Shown here piece after piece: positions 1 through 13,000 of a stretch of DNA of 64,000 nt. The DNA comes from Pseudorasbora parva. Its lineage: Eukaryota > Chordata > Actinopteri > Cypriniformes > Gobionidae. The stretch lies in the NCBI RefSeq assembly GCF_024679245.1, contig NC_090177.1, positions 40,501,303 through 40,565,302 on the forward strand. The letters are read 5' to 3'. Made by a program: the position numbers and the translations under genes. Numbering within the stretch: the first letter of the stretch is position 1; the number at the start of each line of letters is the position of its first letter. Below the pieces are notes generated by a model that saw only the letters and a list, made by a program, of their open reading frames with translations, was not told the origin of the DNA and made no database searches.

Positions 1-940
1 TCAAAATATTATTGTATCTGAACCACATAAACAATTTGATAAATCACGAAAAAAGCACAATTTGTCATGTTTCACTGCGTCATCAGAAATAAAACACACA
101 CACAATTACCCAATATACTTACAAAATCTTGCAATAATATTTAAATAAAGGTTGTCGATTCTCAAAATTGTTCATTGTATTAACTCACATTTTTAATTTC
201 AATGAAGGCAACCAGGTAACTTATTTTTAAAATATTTTTTTACAGTGTGAAGACAAAAGTGCTGAAGCCAATCAGGACATGGGGATGATTAGGAGGCCAT
301 GATGGACAGGGGCCAATGGGCAAATATGGCCAGGATGCCGGGGTTACGCCCCTACTTGTTCTGAAGGACATCCTGGGATTTTAAAACTGTCTGATTTAAG
401 ATTGCTGATATTTCTAGTTAAATTGAATTGATGATACTTTTGTTTTAAAGACATGACCGTTTGAAAGGGAGCGTCTATTTGTATGTTTCAGTGACAAAAA
501 CAAGTCAAGATGTACACTTGTAAAAATAGTTTAATGCATGTGATCCGGGGGCTAAATGGGTGAACATTGGTGCTGACATTATTGAAATGCAGTTCATTCA
601 TGATATATATATACGCCATGGTGGGGAAGTAAAAATTCTGATTCTGTCACATTATTGTATCGTGATCCTACAGACATGTTTCTATTCTTAGTCTGCGTCA
701 CACGATTAATCTAGAATTTATCAATATTAATAATAATAAAAAAGTCACACCAAAACAAAGACATACAAACACATCATACACAATTTCTAAACATCATCTC
801 ATCTAGTAGCCAGGGACAAAATACAGTATCATGATTTAAAAAAAAGACAAATCTTTCTGTACATGGTAATCTTGCTCAAACCAAAAGGGGGAAAACAGCA
901 GATAAAACAAATTCAGAGAACAAAAACAATGTACAATTCA
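1..940. other. sequence downstream of ncoa6; no gene seen
   Basis: AT-rich sequence past the 3' end of ncoa6. I find no conserved reading frame, RNA gene or structured repeat. It could hold a longer 3' UTR of ncoa6. Confidence 0.4.
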
Positions 941-944
941 CAGG

Positions 945-950
945 TTTATT
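945..950 (-). terminator. candidate poly(A) signal of ncoa6, 13 nt after the stop
   Basis: AATAAA on the minus strand only 12 nt beyond the TAA of ncoa6. If used, the 3' UTR would be extremely short (about 30-40 nt). Other signals further left may be used instead, so this is tentative. Confidence 0.35.
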
Positions 951-962
951 CGTGTGTTATGG

Positions 963-1015
963 TTACTTTGACTTCCTTCGTTTGGCCTGGGTGGGACTGG
1001 CTCCAGTGTTTGATT
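963..1015 (-). CDS. ncoa6: ncoa6 exon 15, terminal coding exon
   Basis: 53 coding nt: acceptor TTTCAAG|AATCAA, encoding [16 protein letters not shown] and then TAA at 965-963. The last six residues are identical to human NCOA6 (KRRKSK), which fixes the end of the gene despite the short exon. It lies in a minus-strand stretch with no long open frame. Confidence 0.93.
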
Positions 1016-4000
1016 CTTGAAAGACGGTGGAAAGAAAAGGTAGATTAGACTCAATCTCAATCAGTCAACCAGCATTTGTGCTAAACGGTCTTGTGATTTA
1101 CAGTGGATGTTTTCTGCTTTGAACCAATCCTTACAGAAAGGAACATCCATTATAAGAGCAATTTAATATATTATCCTCTCTCAAATAATTTTTTACACAT
1201 ATAATTTCTATATACATTTCTATTTTGCTACTTTTATATAAAAGAATCGTGTATGAACGGGTAGTTGACTACTTCTCCACTAGTCAGCGATGCTGGAAGC
1301 CATTGAGTGCTCGAGCGCATAACCACACCGCATACTTCACAACACACTCGTTTGTTTTAATGCACACCTGTGAGCCACGAAAGCTAATGTTGCATAATTT
1401 TGGAAGCTTGAAAATCAAAATTGTGTGAAATAAAATCATAATTGTGTGATATACACTCACCTAAAAGTTTATTAGGAACACCTGTTCAAGTTCTCATTAA
1501 TGCAATTATCTAATCAACCAATCACATGGCAGTTGCTTCAATGCATTTAGGGCTGTGGTCCTGGTCAAGACAATCTCCTGAACTCCAAACTGAATGTCAG
1601 AATGGGAAAGAAAGGTGATTTAAGCAATTCTGAGCGTGGCATGGCTGTTGGTGCCAGACGGGCTGGTCTGAGTATTTCACAATCTGCTCAGTTACTGGGA
1701 TTTTCACACACAACCATTTCTAGGATTTACAAAGAATGGTGTGAAAAGGGAAAATCATCCAGTATGCAGCAGTCCTGTGGGCGAAAATGCCTTTTTGATG
1801 CGAGAGGTCAGAGGAGAATGGGCCGACTGATTCAAGCTGATAGAAGAGCAACTTTGACTGAAATAACCACTCGTTACAACCGAGGTATGCAGCAAAGCAT
1901 TTGTGAAGCCACAACACACACAACCTTGAGGCGGATGGGCTACAACAGCAGAAGACCCCACCGGGTACCACTCATCTCCACTACAAATAGGAAAAAGAGG
2001 CTACAATTTGCACAAGCTCACCAAAACTGGACAGTTGAAGACTGAAAAAATGTTGCCAGGTCTGATGAGTTTTGATTTCTGTTGAGACATTCAGATGATA
2101 GAGTCAGAATTTGGCGTAAACAGAATGAGAACATGGATCCATCATGCCTTGTTACCACTGTGCAGGCTGGTGGTGGTGGTGTAATGGTGTGGGGGATGTT
2201 TTTTTTTTTCTTGGCACACTTTAGGTCCTTTAGTGCCGATTGGGCATCGTTTAAATGCCACGGCCTACTTGAGCATTGTTTCTGACCATGTCCATCCCTT
2301 TATGACCACCATGTACCCATCCTCTGATGGCTGCTTCCAGCAGGATAATGCACCATGTCACAGCTCGAATCATTTCAAATTGGTTTCTTGAACATGACAC
2401 ATTGGTTTCATGAACATGAGTTCACTGAACTAAAATGGCCTCCACAGTCACCAGATCTCAACCCAATAGAGCATCTTTGGGATGTGGTGGAACGGGAGCT
2501 CCGTGCCCTGGATGTGCATCCCACAAATCTCCATCAACTGCAAGATGCTCTCCTATCAATATGGGCCAACATTTCTAAAGAATGCTTTCAGCACTTTGTT
2601 GAATCAATGCCACACAGAATTAAGGCAGTTCTGAAGGCGAAAGGGGGTCAAACACAGTATCAGTATGGGGTTCCTAATAATCCTTTAGGTGAGTGTAGAG
2701 TCAGAATTGTGTGATATTAAGTCTGAATTGCGATATAAAGTCAGAATTGTGTGATATAAAGTTGCAATTCTGAATTTATATTATAAATTCAGAATTGCAT
2801 TGCAGAATTGCAGAATTGCATTTCCGAGTTCCTTGGCAGAAACAAGCTTCCATTCATAATACCTCTAAGCTAACTGTTAAAACATATTTGATCAATATAA
2901 AATATATGCTAATATAAAAAGATGCGGATGTTAAGGTTATAATGCTGTCAACTTACAAATGTTAAATGCAAAATATGTAACCTGTTATTTTAATATTTTT
3001 AACAATACTTGTAAGAGATGTTGACAGACTAATTTTTTTAACAAACCACTAATATTTTAAAACCCAATATTTGAGGCTGATTTCCATTTAGTTGACTAGA
3101 ATGCCATCCTGTACCTTTTCCTATGTTAGAAGAGGCTGACCCTGGCCTAGCAGCTCTTTTTCTCTGTCCATTGTCGGATGCTTCCTCCTCAGGTTCCTTG
3201 TCTGTTCGTGAGCTCCGCCGACTAGGACCTTTTGCTTTCTCAGTGGTGGCCCTTGTATCCCTGGAATAGGGTTAAGAGATTAACCGAAACGTTCACAAGA
3301 GTACGGTCAGTTTGCAGTCGTACAGTCAGTTTTGTATGCTATTTACACTCAAATTTTCTTTGGGTTTGGAAATCAACTGTTCTCAATGGTCTTAACACTG
3401 AAGAGAGTTACCACATCTGTCCCCTGTACAACTGAGGAATTCATACTTGCTGTTTTTCCTCATCTACCACAGATAACGTCCGTCCTGTTCATGACCATAT
3501 TTACTGAAATGGCCAGGCTGCCCCATGCACGGTCCCGTGCAGGGAATCTACAGGTCTGGTAAATACATACCTTGGGGCTAAGTTGACGGGCGTCTTTCTT
3601 TTCTTTGCCCATCTGTTATAGAAGTGGAAAAACAGCGGTAAACTGCTTTGATGCTGAACAACATTTTTTTCTCCTTTCCCATATTTGAGTACAGATCAAG
3701 GAAAAGAATGATTTCATGAATCATTCCATGATTATTAGTGTCATGAGGTGAGCTCATTCAGATTAACCAATAAAATTACTCTTTTTGATTGAAACACTGA
3801 AGCAACAAAAGTATAAAGCACATTCATTTTAAAATTCGGGTAAAAAATGCTCAAATGAAAATGGTGAAAAAGACATTGCAGGAGGTCAGACAGACATCAC
3901 ACATGAACAAGTATATAGCATATTGATGCAGAAACAGAATTACGCAACGCCTTACCCTTGTTCTGCTGCAGTGGTAACCCCTTGTCCTGTAAATAGAGAC

Positions 4001-7000
4001 AAATTAAATTAGTTCAGTGTTAAACACTGTTTGTCAATAGTTTTTTCTATTTGTCAGCTTCAGGCGACATCCCTGGGAGTTGGTCTGAATCTAGCAGGTA
4101 CAAAGCGGAGCAAAAAGCGTTGGTTCAGAAAACAAGAGAAATGATTTTGGTTGGATCCGGTCTTGATTACATGATCTTTAAATAGAGTAGCATAGACCAA
4201 AGGCCAAAGTATACTTCAGTTTTCATGTGCGTGCATACGTATGAATACAGTGCATTCATGTCAGAAATTTCATTATCAGCCTCATACGTGCACCTAATAG
4301 GGATGTAACCGTCAGGAAATTTTCCCACCGGTTAATCGTCAATTTTATCCCTTAAAACTCATCTTTGATCACCAAAAATTACATTTAATAAAAAAAAATC
4401 CTGTGAATTGTTTTTATTTATTTGTGCCCTGAACTAGCTTGAATGTAACTCTACACCCTTGCTTCATTTAATATATGCAGAACCGTCAATATGCAAATTA
4501 GCCCTGCCTCCACTCACTCACACCAGCTCAGAGATCCACTCTATCAACTTTACTGTAGTAAACGCTGCACAGTGGCAAGTGGAAATACTGGTTTAATTCA
4601 GCCATATACACTAGCTATTTATTTGTTGTAAAGTGTAATAATCATCTCAGAAAAAAATTAATTCTTCTGTCAGGCGCAGTTAAAGTAAAAACTGCCTGGG
4701 GCAATATACGCTGTGTCATTACTCCAACATTACCTTCATAACTTACGAAATAAAAAGTTAACCCTCAGAAAAATGAACTTTCCTCTCTTGTCAACATGAG
4801 CGCGGCGCGCGCCGTCACGTCATGTAAGGACGCACACTTAAAAGTAATCGGTCAGGTCGTTTACATGGAGAAAAATAGACTGTAAAAAAATTAATAACAA
4901 GTATGGAAGAGATTCAAGCTGTGCTTTTGCTGGTTATGTATAGGTTTACTAAAGAGGTAATTAACAACGACAGAAAAGAGCACTAGCATATTCAGAAAGC
5001 TTGTAAAGCTAGATTTAAAATGACAATGTATATTATTATCAGCTATTACGGACATTGCACGTGAGATGGCTGAGACGAAGGCGCGCCATCAGACAGAGAG
5101 GAAGACTGATATTTACTGAACGCAGAACGAACCTCGCAAAAGACTTTTAAAAATGCAGGTTGAAATAAAAGGCTTCGTGAGCTAAAGCAATCAGCATGTT
5201 CAGCACCCGAGTCCCGCCCTCGAAAGTTCCTGAACTTTAAAAAAGTACCACCTCGCGAGCAGGGCCGTTTGTAGGGGGAAATATTTACCCGGAACTTCAT
5301 TTAGACCCTGGTTCCTGCGGTCTAAACACACCAAATACCACCCCAAAGTTCCTGGGTAAAGTTCCTGCGGTGGAACCAAATCGTCCACCATCGTCTTATC
5401 AGTCAGCTCGCCTTACTCTCGTCACGTGGGCAAATGATGTAACCGGTGTGTGTCTGAACACCGTGTAACACTGGTCTAAGCACCGACTATCACAGCAAGT
5501 CTAGCACCGAATTTATCTAAATGCATGAAATCGGTACAATCACATTCTGTGCCATTTCTCTTCAGAAGTGCCTGTGATCGTACGGATTTCATGCATTTAG
5601 ATAAATTGGGTGCACAGACACTGGACAAAGAAAAAAACGGTCTAGTGTGAATGTGTTCAGCTGTATTCAAATACTAATCATGTGCTTAAAGGAAGTGTAA
5701 GATTGTGGCCAAAACTGGTACTGCAATCACTTTCAATTGACTGTAGAGCGGTGTATCCCCCTCCCCCTCCCCGAGATTGCCAGATTGGCTGCAGGATCAG
5801 CAGGAACGTTTGTAGATCTGCAGCTGTGGTAACTAGAGCCGATCTGGCAACCCGGATGCCCAAACACTACTGACTTCGGGATTGGTCGATAGCTGGAGGG
5901 TGGAGCTTCAGGCCAAAACACAACATGACAACATCAACATCAGTTGAGCTGCAACAACTTTTAAATGGCAATATCCTGGACGGACTATTGTTGTCAGTGA
6001 TAGAACTATTTGAAATAAACATGATTTCTTAATGTCTAGTGACATATCAGGGCCATTTTATGATTCATTGAAATACATTTCTTATATACAGTTCCTTTAA
6101 AACCAAAGTATACTTTGGGCTTAAGGTAGTTCACATATTACTGCCATTCGCCTGACTTTTATTTGCATGGGTAAAAATAGATTTTAAAATAGAATTACCA
6201 GCTTGGTCACATGAAGCTTGGTCTTCTTGTGCAGCTTCAGGGTGAGCTGTATGGTTTACGTTAAATAAAATAAAGAATAACTAAGAATTAAAAAATCATT
6301 CATGTTTGACTAGACAGCTAATGAAATTACCTTTATTACCGTCAAGCGATTACCTGAGATGCTTGAAGCTTCAACAATTGCTTCCTTTGTTTCGGCGGAG
6401 TCAGGTGCACTAGTCTGCACCTGTGAAGAAGGCGGCTGTTCCACAGAGATTTTTGGGGATGTTGCTGTGGAGGATCCAGAAGATGTAGTGGAAGGTCCCG
6501 GAGCAGATGTAGCAACGGAAATCGCAGGCAAACTAGAGGGTGGTGAAGAATTAGCAACAGTACTAGACAGATGAAGCACTCCAGAGGTAGAGGCTGGGGG
6601 TGGCATATTAGACGTTAGAGTAGAAGTAAGGACTGGAGAAAGAGAGGGCACAGGTTCAGGAGAAGACACTTTTGGTGGAAGTGCAGACTGCGGAGCTATT
6701 GGAGCTGCTGGAACGGTCACTGGAGCAGAAGACTGAAGTGCAGATACCGTTTCAGATGTGACCACACAAGAAGCATGAGTTGTGGCAACATCCACTGTTT
6801 TTCCTGTTTGAGTGGCAGGGGCTCGCTCTTTCTTTTCATTGTCACTGCTTGAAGACATGGTGAGGGCAGTATTTTTGCTTACAACAGTCTGGACCGAACC
6901 AGACTGTTTGGCTAACATTGTTGTTGTGGACAGGGGACTTCTGCGGGTAACAGCTGTAGTACCTGGACTAGAGCAAGCAGGTGGAGAGGCTAAACGCTGT

Positions 7001-10000
7001 TGAAAGGGTGAGGGCATGCCAGAATGTAAAGATGACTGCCCAACAGGACTAGGTTTCGAGCCATTTGCATCAGAGACACTCTCCTGTTTTGGAACTCCAG
7101 GACTTGGCTGTTGAGGGGTTGGTACTACACTAACAGAGGAAGCATGGCTTACAGGTACTTGAACTTGAAGCTGCCCAATGACAGGGCGGCTCTGCTGAGT
7201 AGCAGCTATGCTGACAGCAGGCGAGTTTGTCGCCATAGGTGTTGATGCTGGTGCTGAGGGTGATGTAGTTGACACTGAGGTAGGAGTAAGCTGGATATTG
7301 GCAGAGACTATGGGACCAACCATTGTGACAGGCTGCGTCATGACGTTAGTACTTGATGGTACAGACGTAGCTTGAATTATTGAATACACAGGTCCTGTGA
7401 TGAACTGGGGACGTGTTTGAGTAGGATTTTGTTGACGAACATCTGGAGATCTTATGTTTTTATTGGGAACTGCCAGAACCTTGGAAACAATAGCTGAAGG
7501 GACTACAGAAGCAGTGTTGGTAGCAGAGCTAATGGGATTGGAGGTTACAAAGACTGTGATCTGGTTTTGTTGAGATGGTGCTGATGAGATGGGCCTTTGC
7601 AAGACAGTTTGAGATGCATTTGAGATGGGTATAAGATTGTGACTTGAACTTACTGAAGGGTTGGGAATTGAAGTGAGGCTTAACAGCACAGCTTGGTTTG
7701 AACTAACACTTGATAAAGCATTGACAGACTGCAGGTTTGCACTGCTACTGGGAACAAAATTTGGACTTGATACTGAAGCAGATTTAGGTTTTTGATCCGT
7801 TTCACTTGTAGAGGTGCCCATGTTTGTGCTCTGTGAGACAACAGGATTAGATTGGTTCTCCTGAGCTAGTGGAGCATGAGGGCTGAGTTTCTGCACAGGC
7901 TCTCCACCCACTTGAGGAATATTTTGAGATTTCATTGACAAAGATGGGGCACCTGCATTGTCCAACAGTTGATTCAGAGATGTTGGAGCATCTCTAAATG
8001 CTGGCGATACAGCAGAGCCATGGTCATGGTGTGGTGTTGTCCGAGGTTGTTGTTTAAGGTCAGCACGCTGTTCAACCAAATTGTTAGGCTCTTGCCGTTT
8101 GGGATCCTGAGACTGCACTCTAGGGCTTGCCATTTTAGGTGCAGACTGCTCTCTAAACTGAACTTGCTGATGCTGCTCTGGTTGTGTAGCCAGTACCTGT
8201 CCATCTCTAACTGTTTCAGCACTGGCCGGTACGGTTTTCATAGAATTTAAACTCTGCTGAGATTCTCCAGGTCCTGTTGAAGGTAAAGATGCAGAGGTAG
8301 TTGGGGGCACTGAATTGGGACTAACCATCATGTTCTGTTGACTAACCATGATTTGCTGCTGATGTGGAGGTGATGTCAATGAAGATTTGGCACCCTTCTG
8401 TCTTCCTGGGCTTGGAGTGGCAGCTTTTTTATTTGAAGCAGGGCTGGATCGTCGACTATTACTAGGACTAGCCCTTTTAGCTTGCCCAACACCAGTCTGT
8501 TTGTCTTGTTTTCCTCCAGAGCTTACTATGCCACCACCTGACGGATAAGACTGTGGGCCATTATTGTTGCCACTGGTATTATTGTTGACAGGAAGAGCTG
8601 CTAAGCTTGGTGGAGCCTGACCAATTGCTTTAAGGGTGGTTGGGTTAAGACCTTGTTGATCAAAGCCTCGATTAAGGTTTGGCTGCCGCGGTGGCAGAGG
8701 AATGTTAATTTTTGGAGGGAAAAGACCAGCAATAGAGGCATTCAGTCTCTCAGGGGACAGATTTATTTCAGAGGGTTCAGTACTAGGTGGACGGTTGGTT
8801 GGAGTTAAAGGGTGGTGATATGGTCGGGGACTGGCTCGGTTAGGGGTTTTAGGGCGGGAACTTTGGGAAGTTGCAGGAGCACTGGGAAAGTGAATATTAT
8901 GCGAGCCAGCCATTGCTGCCACTTGCTGTGACTGCTGTTGGGGACTTGCTCCAGGCTGGTGGGGCACTGATAAAGGCACAGATTTCATTAAATGAGTATT
9001 AGGACCTTGGTTGGGAATCATTGGTTGATTTCCATTTCCTGACTGTTGACCAATTTCAAGAGGTCCCCGGTCCTGCAAGCTCTGGTTTCCAGGGGATTCC
9101 TCTGGTGGTGTTGGTTGTCCAACCTCTGAAAGTGGTGTCCTTCTCGCTGGTCCAGTGAGAGCTGGATTCACCATGAGTGGCATGCCTCTAGCTTTATCAG
9201 GAGAAGGTGGGACACCTCCATGCCCTTGAAGATCAATCATTACAGGCATGTTGCCTGACTGAGATACAGGCATTCTCTGAGATGGATCATTGGGATTGAC
9301 TAAACCCTTAGGCATGTGCCCACCCTGCTGTAATGGCATTCGATTCTTAGCTTCTTGTTGCATTTTAAGCATCATCATCATTTGTTGTTGCTGCTGCTGC
9401 TGATGTTGTTGTTGTTGTTGCTGTTGCTGCTGTGTTTGTTGCTGCTGCTGTTGTGGCTGTGACTGCAGTTGTTGTTGGAGGTGTTGTGGTGGCTGTTGTT
9501 GTTGTTGCATCTGCATTGATTGTTGTGAATGAATCTGGGTCTGGACATGATGGGGTCCTTGTGATGTTCCAGCTTGACCTTGAGGACCCTGCATACTCTG
9601 CATTTGCATTTGTTGCTGTTGCATTTGCTGCTGCTGAATTTGTTGATGCTGTTGTTGCATCTGTTGCTGTTGCATTTGTTGCTGCTGTATTTGTTGCTGC
9701 TGCTGTTGTAACTGCTGCTGCTGTTGCATTTGCTGCTGCTGCTGTTGCTGTTGCATTTGCTGCTGTTGCATTTGCTGCTGCTGCTGCTGTTGCATTTGCT
9801 GCTGCATCTGTTGCTGCTGTTGCGGGGGCATAAACTGCATTGGCATTTGCTGTAATACCCTTTGATCTCCAGTCTGACCAGGCAGACCTAAAAATAAAAT
9901 AAAATGCAAGTAAATAAAATAATTGTGCAAAAACAATCCATCATCAAACAAGAGAGCAGGGTTCCTACAGGTTTCTTCAAGTTAAATTCAAGTCTTTTAA

Positions 10001-13000
10001 AGTTCCCATGGCATGAAATAAAAATTTTATGAGGTTTTTCAACATTATTATGAGTTCCCCTAGCCTGAATATTGTCCCCAAGTGGCTAAAAAATTTTGAT
10101 CGGTGTAAACCGAGTTCAGGCTGTCTTTCTCTGCCTTTGAGAAACTGAGAGCTCAGACGAGCTAATCTTGAATTCTCCTGTTATAATGTCAAAACAGCAA
10201 AGGCTTCCTCCTCTTCCTCTGCTTTGCCCGCCCAGAGAATTAGTAGAGAATGGAGTCAGTTTATCAGTCGCCTCAGCACAGGCTTTACCACACGGATTCG
10301 ACAGCACCGCCACAAACAGTGAGTAGCAGTGTTCATTAATGCCTGATCTGGGATCAGTGAGTTCTGATGTGTAGCTAATCATTCAAGTTCACACAGACTT
10401 TCTTTCTAGATCGTTTAAAACTGTCCGTCCCGGCGCTGGCCGTCTTGATGCATCAGTGAATCAAGCCAGTAACTAAAACCATCAACTTCACGTCATTTCT
10501 GTAAGCAGCATGAAACTAATTTGTTATTTAAATGATTAAACTACAGAGAGCGATTAAAGAACACTCTTTATAATGTTCAGATCGGTCAATCACACATTTG
10601 AATGATGCTGCTCTAGTAATTATGCTCAACAGAAGCTCTTACTGTATTCATGTCAATGGCGTGCTTGTTGTTAGCTGTGGTGAAAGCATTTTGTGAGAGA
10701 AATACCGTTGCAAAGTTCATTAGTGTTTATTCAGAGCTCTCAGATACAAACAAAATAAACTCATGCTCTCAAAAACTCGGTACAATAACACTTCCTCGGC
10801 AATCTTTCCCCAGCTCTCCGTCTCTGTCTGGACTGGCAGTGCTGCTCGTGCCTCACTAAGCCACGCCCCCTCCGCACATAAATTTGAAATGAGTATGTAC
10901 ACTAGAGGTCTTCACGGGGCACCCGAGACCCGTGGACTCGGGATCCGACCCGGGATCCGACCCGGGACCCGTACGAATTCGGGTCTATTTTTTAAATGGT
11001 CAGCCGGGTCCGGGTCGGGTCCTAATCTATTACTTCGGTTCCCGGGTCTGCTAATGTTGTAGCCTATGTAATTCGTCAATCGGACTCGGAGAACACCTGG
11101 CCGTGAGAGTCAGCGCGGCTTGTGTGTTTTGTGTAACTTACAAATTGCTAAATTAGGATAAGAAAAGTGTGAGCCGGCAAATGAGGTTTAGAAATACACA
11201 ACAACAAAAACACAAGCGCGCTCTCTCTCTCTCTCGCGCGCGCGCTCTCTCAGCCGTTTAGAAAGCGGACAGATTTAATGCATGTGCGCGATAATAATGT
11301 ACTCAAGAATTTATTTCAAATCAGCAACAAGACCTCAGGTGAACTGTCACATAAATGTTTTCTGTGATGCTCAAATTGCGTAAAAAAGGCTCATATTTCA
11401 GGTTGCTCCAGCTGACGCACGAGTGCAGTCTCAAGCGCGTCATGTTTCTATGGCAACCCGAGCTTCCGCAATGACTGTAATGACTTTAAAAATAATATGA
11501 ATGAACCGTCTTGTTTAATCTTAAAGTTCTGCTCGTCAGACTTGGCTCAGAGAGATTATGGCAAATAAATAATGGTAACGCAAGCGGCCATGGCACTAAA
11601 CGAGCAATAGTTATTAGATCAAAAGGGCAAACAGTCAAAGTTATTATGCGAATTAACTCATAAATCCGTCGCTGTGAAATAAAGTTGACTTTTACAGCTG
11701 AAATGATGAGTGAATTAAGCATGCTTGGAACAATTACAGAGGAATATTGTAATACATCACAATCAAGGTACAAGGAAGGGAGACAACAGCTATATATCGT
11801 TAGGTAGGCTGACTGAGACAAAGTTATTTTTCGCAGCTTGTTCATTAACTTGTTAACAGCAGTATATTGTGTAATATGAGACAATCGGGTCGGGTCTGTG
11901 TCTTCCTGGCGGGTTCGGTTCCAGCTATCAAATAATAGACGGGTCCATGTCGGTTCCGGGTAATATATTTTTGGCATTTTTCGGATCTGCACGGGTCCGG
12001 GTCCAGTTTTTGAAATAATAGACGGGTCCGGGTCGGATCTGTGTTGAACATTGCGGGTCTCTTCGGGTTCGGGTGCAAATTTTTGGACCCGTGAAGACCT
12101 CTAATGTACACATCTCATTTCAAATGCAAAGATGTCAGCCAATCACAGCAGTGGGTGTTTTCACTGTAGACTCACAACAGACATGGGACCTTTAAAGACC
12201 TTTTTAAGACAGTTTATATAAAAAATGAATACCCATTTCACATCCCCACCAGCAAAGTAAAACGAATATTTTCGCACTTCTCCTTTGCTTGAGATCTGTG
12301 TTGTGTTGCAGTCTATGGTTGTGGTGCTGTAACACGTGATCTTCATTTACTGAAGGCATCAAGTGTTCGCAGTATTTTGTACTGTGACCCAGGACTGCGT
12401 TGCGTTCGCAATTATTGTTTCTCCCACTCTATTTATACTACAATATTTACTCAAAATAATTGTGGTTGACAAATGAAACTTTTGAGGTAAAATACAATAC
12501 AGAGAAATTATATACAGCACAATTTTTAAGACCCAGACATCAAAATTCAAGACTTTTGAAAGTCTTTTTAAAGTATCATTTCCAATGCTTTTAAGACCCT
12601 GCAGGAACCCTGAGAGAGATTTGATTTCCTTTTTTCTGTTTACCTGGTCGATTTGCAAATTCAGAATGTTTGGGGTTCGGGTCAAGGCCAGCCCCTTGAT
12701 CACTTCCCAGCCCTTGCATCTCTACTTCCTCCATTCCATGAGGCACTGAATCCAGCCCACTAAGACAGAGATGGATCAACTTTGTGGTTATTTACAACAT
12801 TCCAACAAAATCTAAAAAATCCATTTACTCTGCTTCAGTGTTAAAGATAAATAAATAAGATTAGCACTTACCACAGACCATCAGCAGACTGTTGTCCTTC
12901 TCCTACTTTTGGCTTTTTCTTACGAGGAGGTTTTTTCTTTTTAGGCTTAGCCTGGTTAGCAGCAGCCCCACCTGCTCCTTGCTTCCCACCAGGACCAAAC

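Larger units (their letters stand above)
1390..2830. repeat. degenerate short tandem repeat hosting the Tc1 insertion
   Basis: Units like tcagaattgtgtgatataaag recur at 1,400-1,451 and 2,696-2,830, that is, on both sides of the Tc1 element. The array is old and imperfect (about 20-21 bp per unit). Confidence 0.6.
4208..6118. mobile_element. composite repeat block in ncoa6 intron 11
   Basis: Both edges carry CCAAAGTATACTT and its complement, a likely inverted-repeat pair of an outer short DNA element. Inside are a truncated copy of the element that is complete at 44,446-45,641 and a separate TTAA-flanked element at 5,690-6,096. The outer element has no clear target duplication. Confidence 0.45.
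9957..12612. mobile_element. outer repeat of a three-level nest (CAGGGTTCC ends), ncoa6 intron 9
   Basis: It begins CAGGGTTCCTACAGG and ends CTGCAGGAACCCTG, with AGAGAG on both sides (9,951-9,956 and 12,613-12,618) as a probable target duplication. It is split by the element at 10,001-12,191. Its right edge is 31 nt from the donor of exon 9. Confidence 0.75.

Noticed and set aside
9432..9833. Plus-strand frame rich in Ala and Val
   Set aside because: It is the antisense shadow of the Gln-rich tract of ncoa6 exon 10. The same holds for the frames at 13,521-13,787 and 15,595-15,813.
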